A stretch of DNA of 6,979 nt from Cycloclasticus sp. Its GTDB lineage: Bacteria > Pseudomonadota > Gammaproteobacteria > Methylococcales > Cycloclasticaceae. Every line of letters starts with the position of its first letter. Positions within the stretch are counted from its first letter, which is position 1. A program made the translations under genes and the position numbers. Below are positions 6,833 to 6,979 of this stretch, piece after piece. Under the pieces are notes generated by a model. It did no database searches and was not told the origin of the DNA. It saw only the letters and a list, made by a program, of their open reading frames with translations. The stretch covers positions 1 through 6,979 of the forward strand of contig JAESRY010000152.1 of assembly GCA_016764415.1 (NCBI GenBank). Direction: 5' to 3'.

Positions 6833-6979
6833 ATGGGTAGAGCTTACCAAAATAGAAAAGAATCAATGGCCAAAACGTCCGATATGAAAGCGAAAGTTTA
6901 TAGTCGTTACGGTCGTGAAATATATGTTGTTGCAAAATCAGGTGGGGTAGACCCTACGGGTAACTTGGCTTTACGTAGC
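6833..6979 (+). CDS. YebC/PmpR family protein (YeeN-like), 3' partial
   Basis: The first 49 codons of a gene cut by the window edge. The sequence starts [20 protein letters not shown], then has [18 protein letters not shown] and [11 protein letters not shown]. This matches the N-terminal domain of the YebC/PmpR (TACO1) family: a basic start, a KI(F/Y)-(K/R)-REI helix and the (G/D)-DP-x-x-N-x-x-L-R motif. The lack of the MAGHSKW start seen in YebC proper, and the MGR beginning, point to the shorter YeeN-type branch. Family members have been described as DNA-binding regulators and, more recently, as ribosome-associated factors relieving stalling; which applies here cannot be told. The ATG at 6833 has a weak ACGGAA (6817-6822) ten bases upstream. 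The 100-base gap after metZ suggests separate expression, but I cannot identify a promoter. Confidence 0.85.
   Translation, partial: MGRAYQNRKESMAKTSDMKAKVYSRYGREIYVVAKSGGVDPTGNLALRS

Overview
The window holds seven complete or nearly complete housekeeping genes and the start of an eighth. All are on the + strand and tightly packed. The sequence is moderately AT-rich. In order: trpA (5' end outside the window), accD, folC, a DedD-like SPOR-domain gene, cvpA, purF, metZ, a 100-bp gap containing an RNA hairpin candidate, and the first 49 codons of a YebC/YeeN-family gene that runs off the right edge. I see no mobile element, CRISPR array, phage gene, rRNA or tRNA.

The organism is very probably a gammaproteobacterium. 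The order accD-folC-SPOR-cvpA-purF is the classic gammaproteobacterial cluster (in E. coli accD-folC-dedD-cvpA-purF). metZ after purF resembles the Pseudomonas layout, where trpF precedes accD. Here trpA, not trpF, directly precedes accD, so a trp operon end (probably trpF-trpB-trpA) runs into the cluster. This fits AT-richer marine gammaproteobacteria such as the Methylophaga/Cycloclasticus group, but that placement is an inference from gene order and base composition only.

The genes from trpA to metZ are separated by roughly 9-40 bases and probably form one transcription unit. Together they cover the last steps of tryptophan synthesis (TrpA), the carboxyltransferase beta subunit that starts fatty-acid synthesis (AccD), folate polyglutamylation (FolC), a septal peptidoglycan-binding membrane protein (SPOR), a small membrane protein (CvpA), the committed step of purine synthesis (PurF), and direct sulfhydrylation to homocysteine (MetZ). 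FolC and PurF both belong to one-carbon/purine metabolism, and folate also links to methionine.

The most notable point is folC. Its conserved N-terminus, including the ATP-binding P-loop, is intact, but there is no in-frame ATG, GTG or TTG upstream of it. The gene therefore probably starts at a rare codon: ATT at 1631, which gives 424 aa and aligns with E. coli FolC, or CTG at 1667. A second, weaker point is a bulged hairpin between metZ and the YebC-like gene. Otherwise this is an ordinary conserved core region, and I found no convincing undescribed system.
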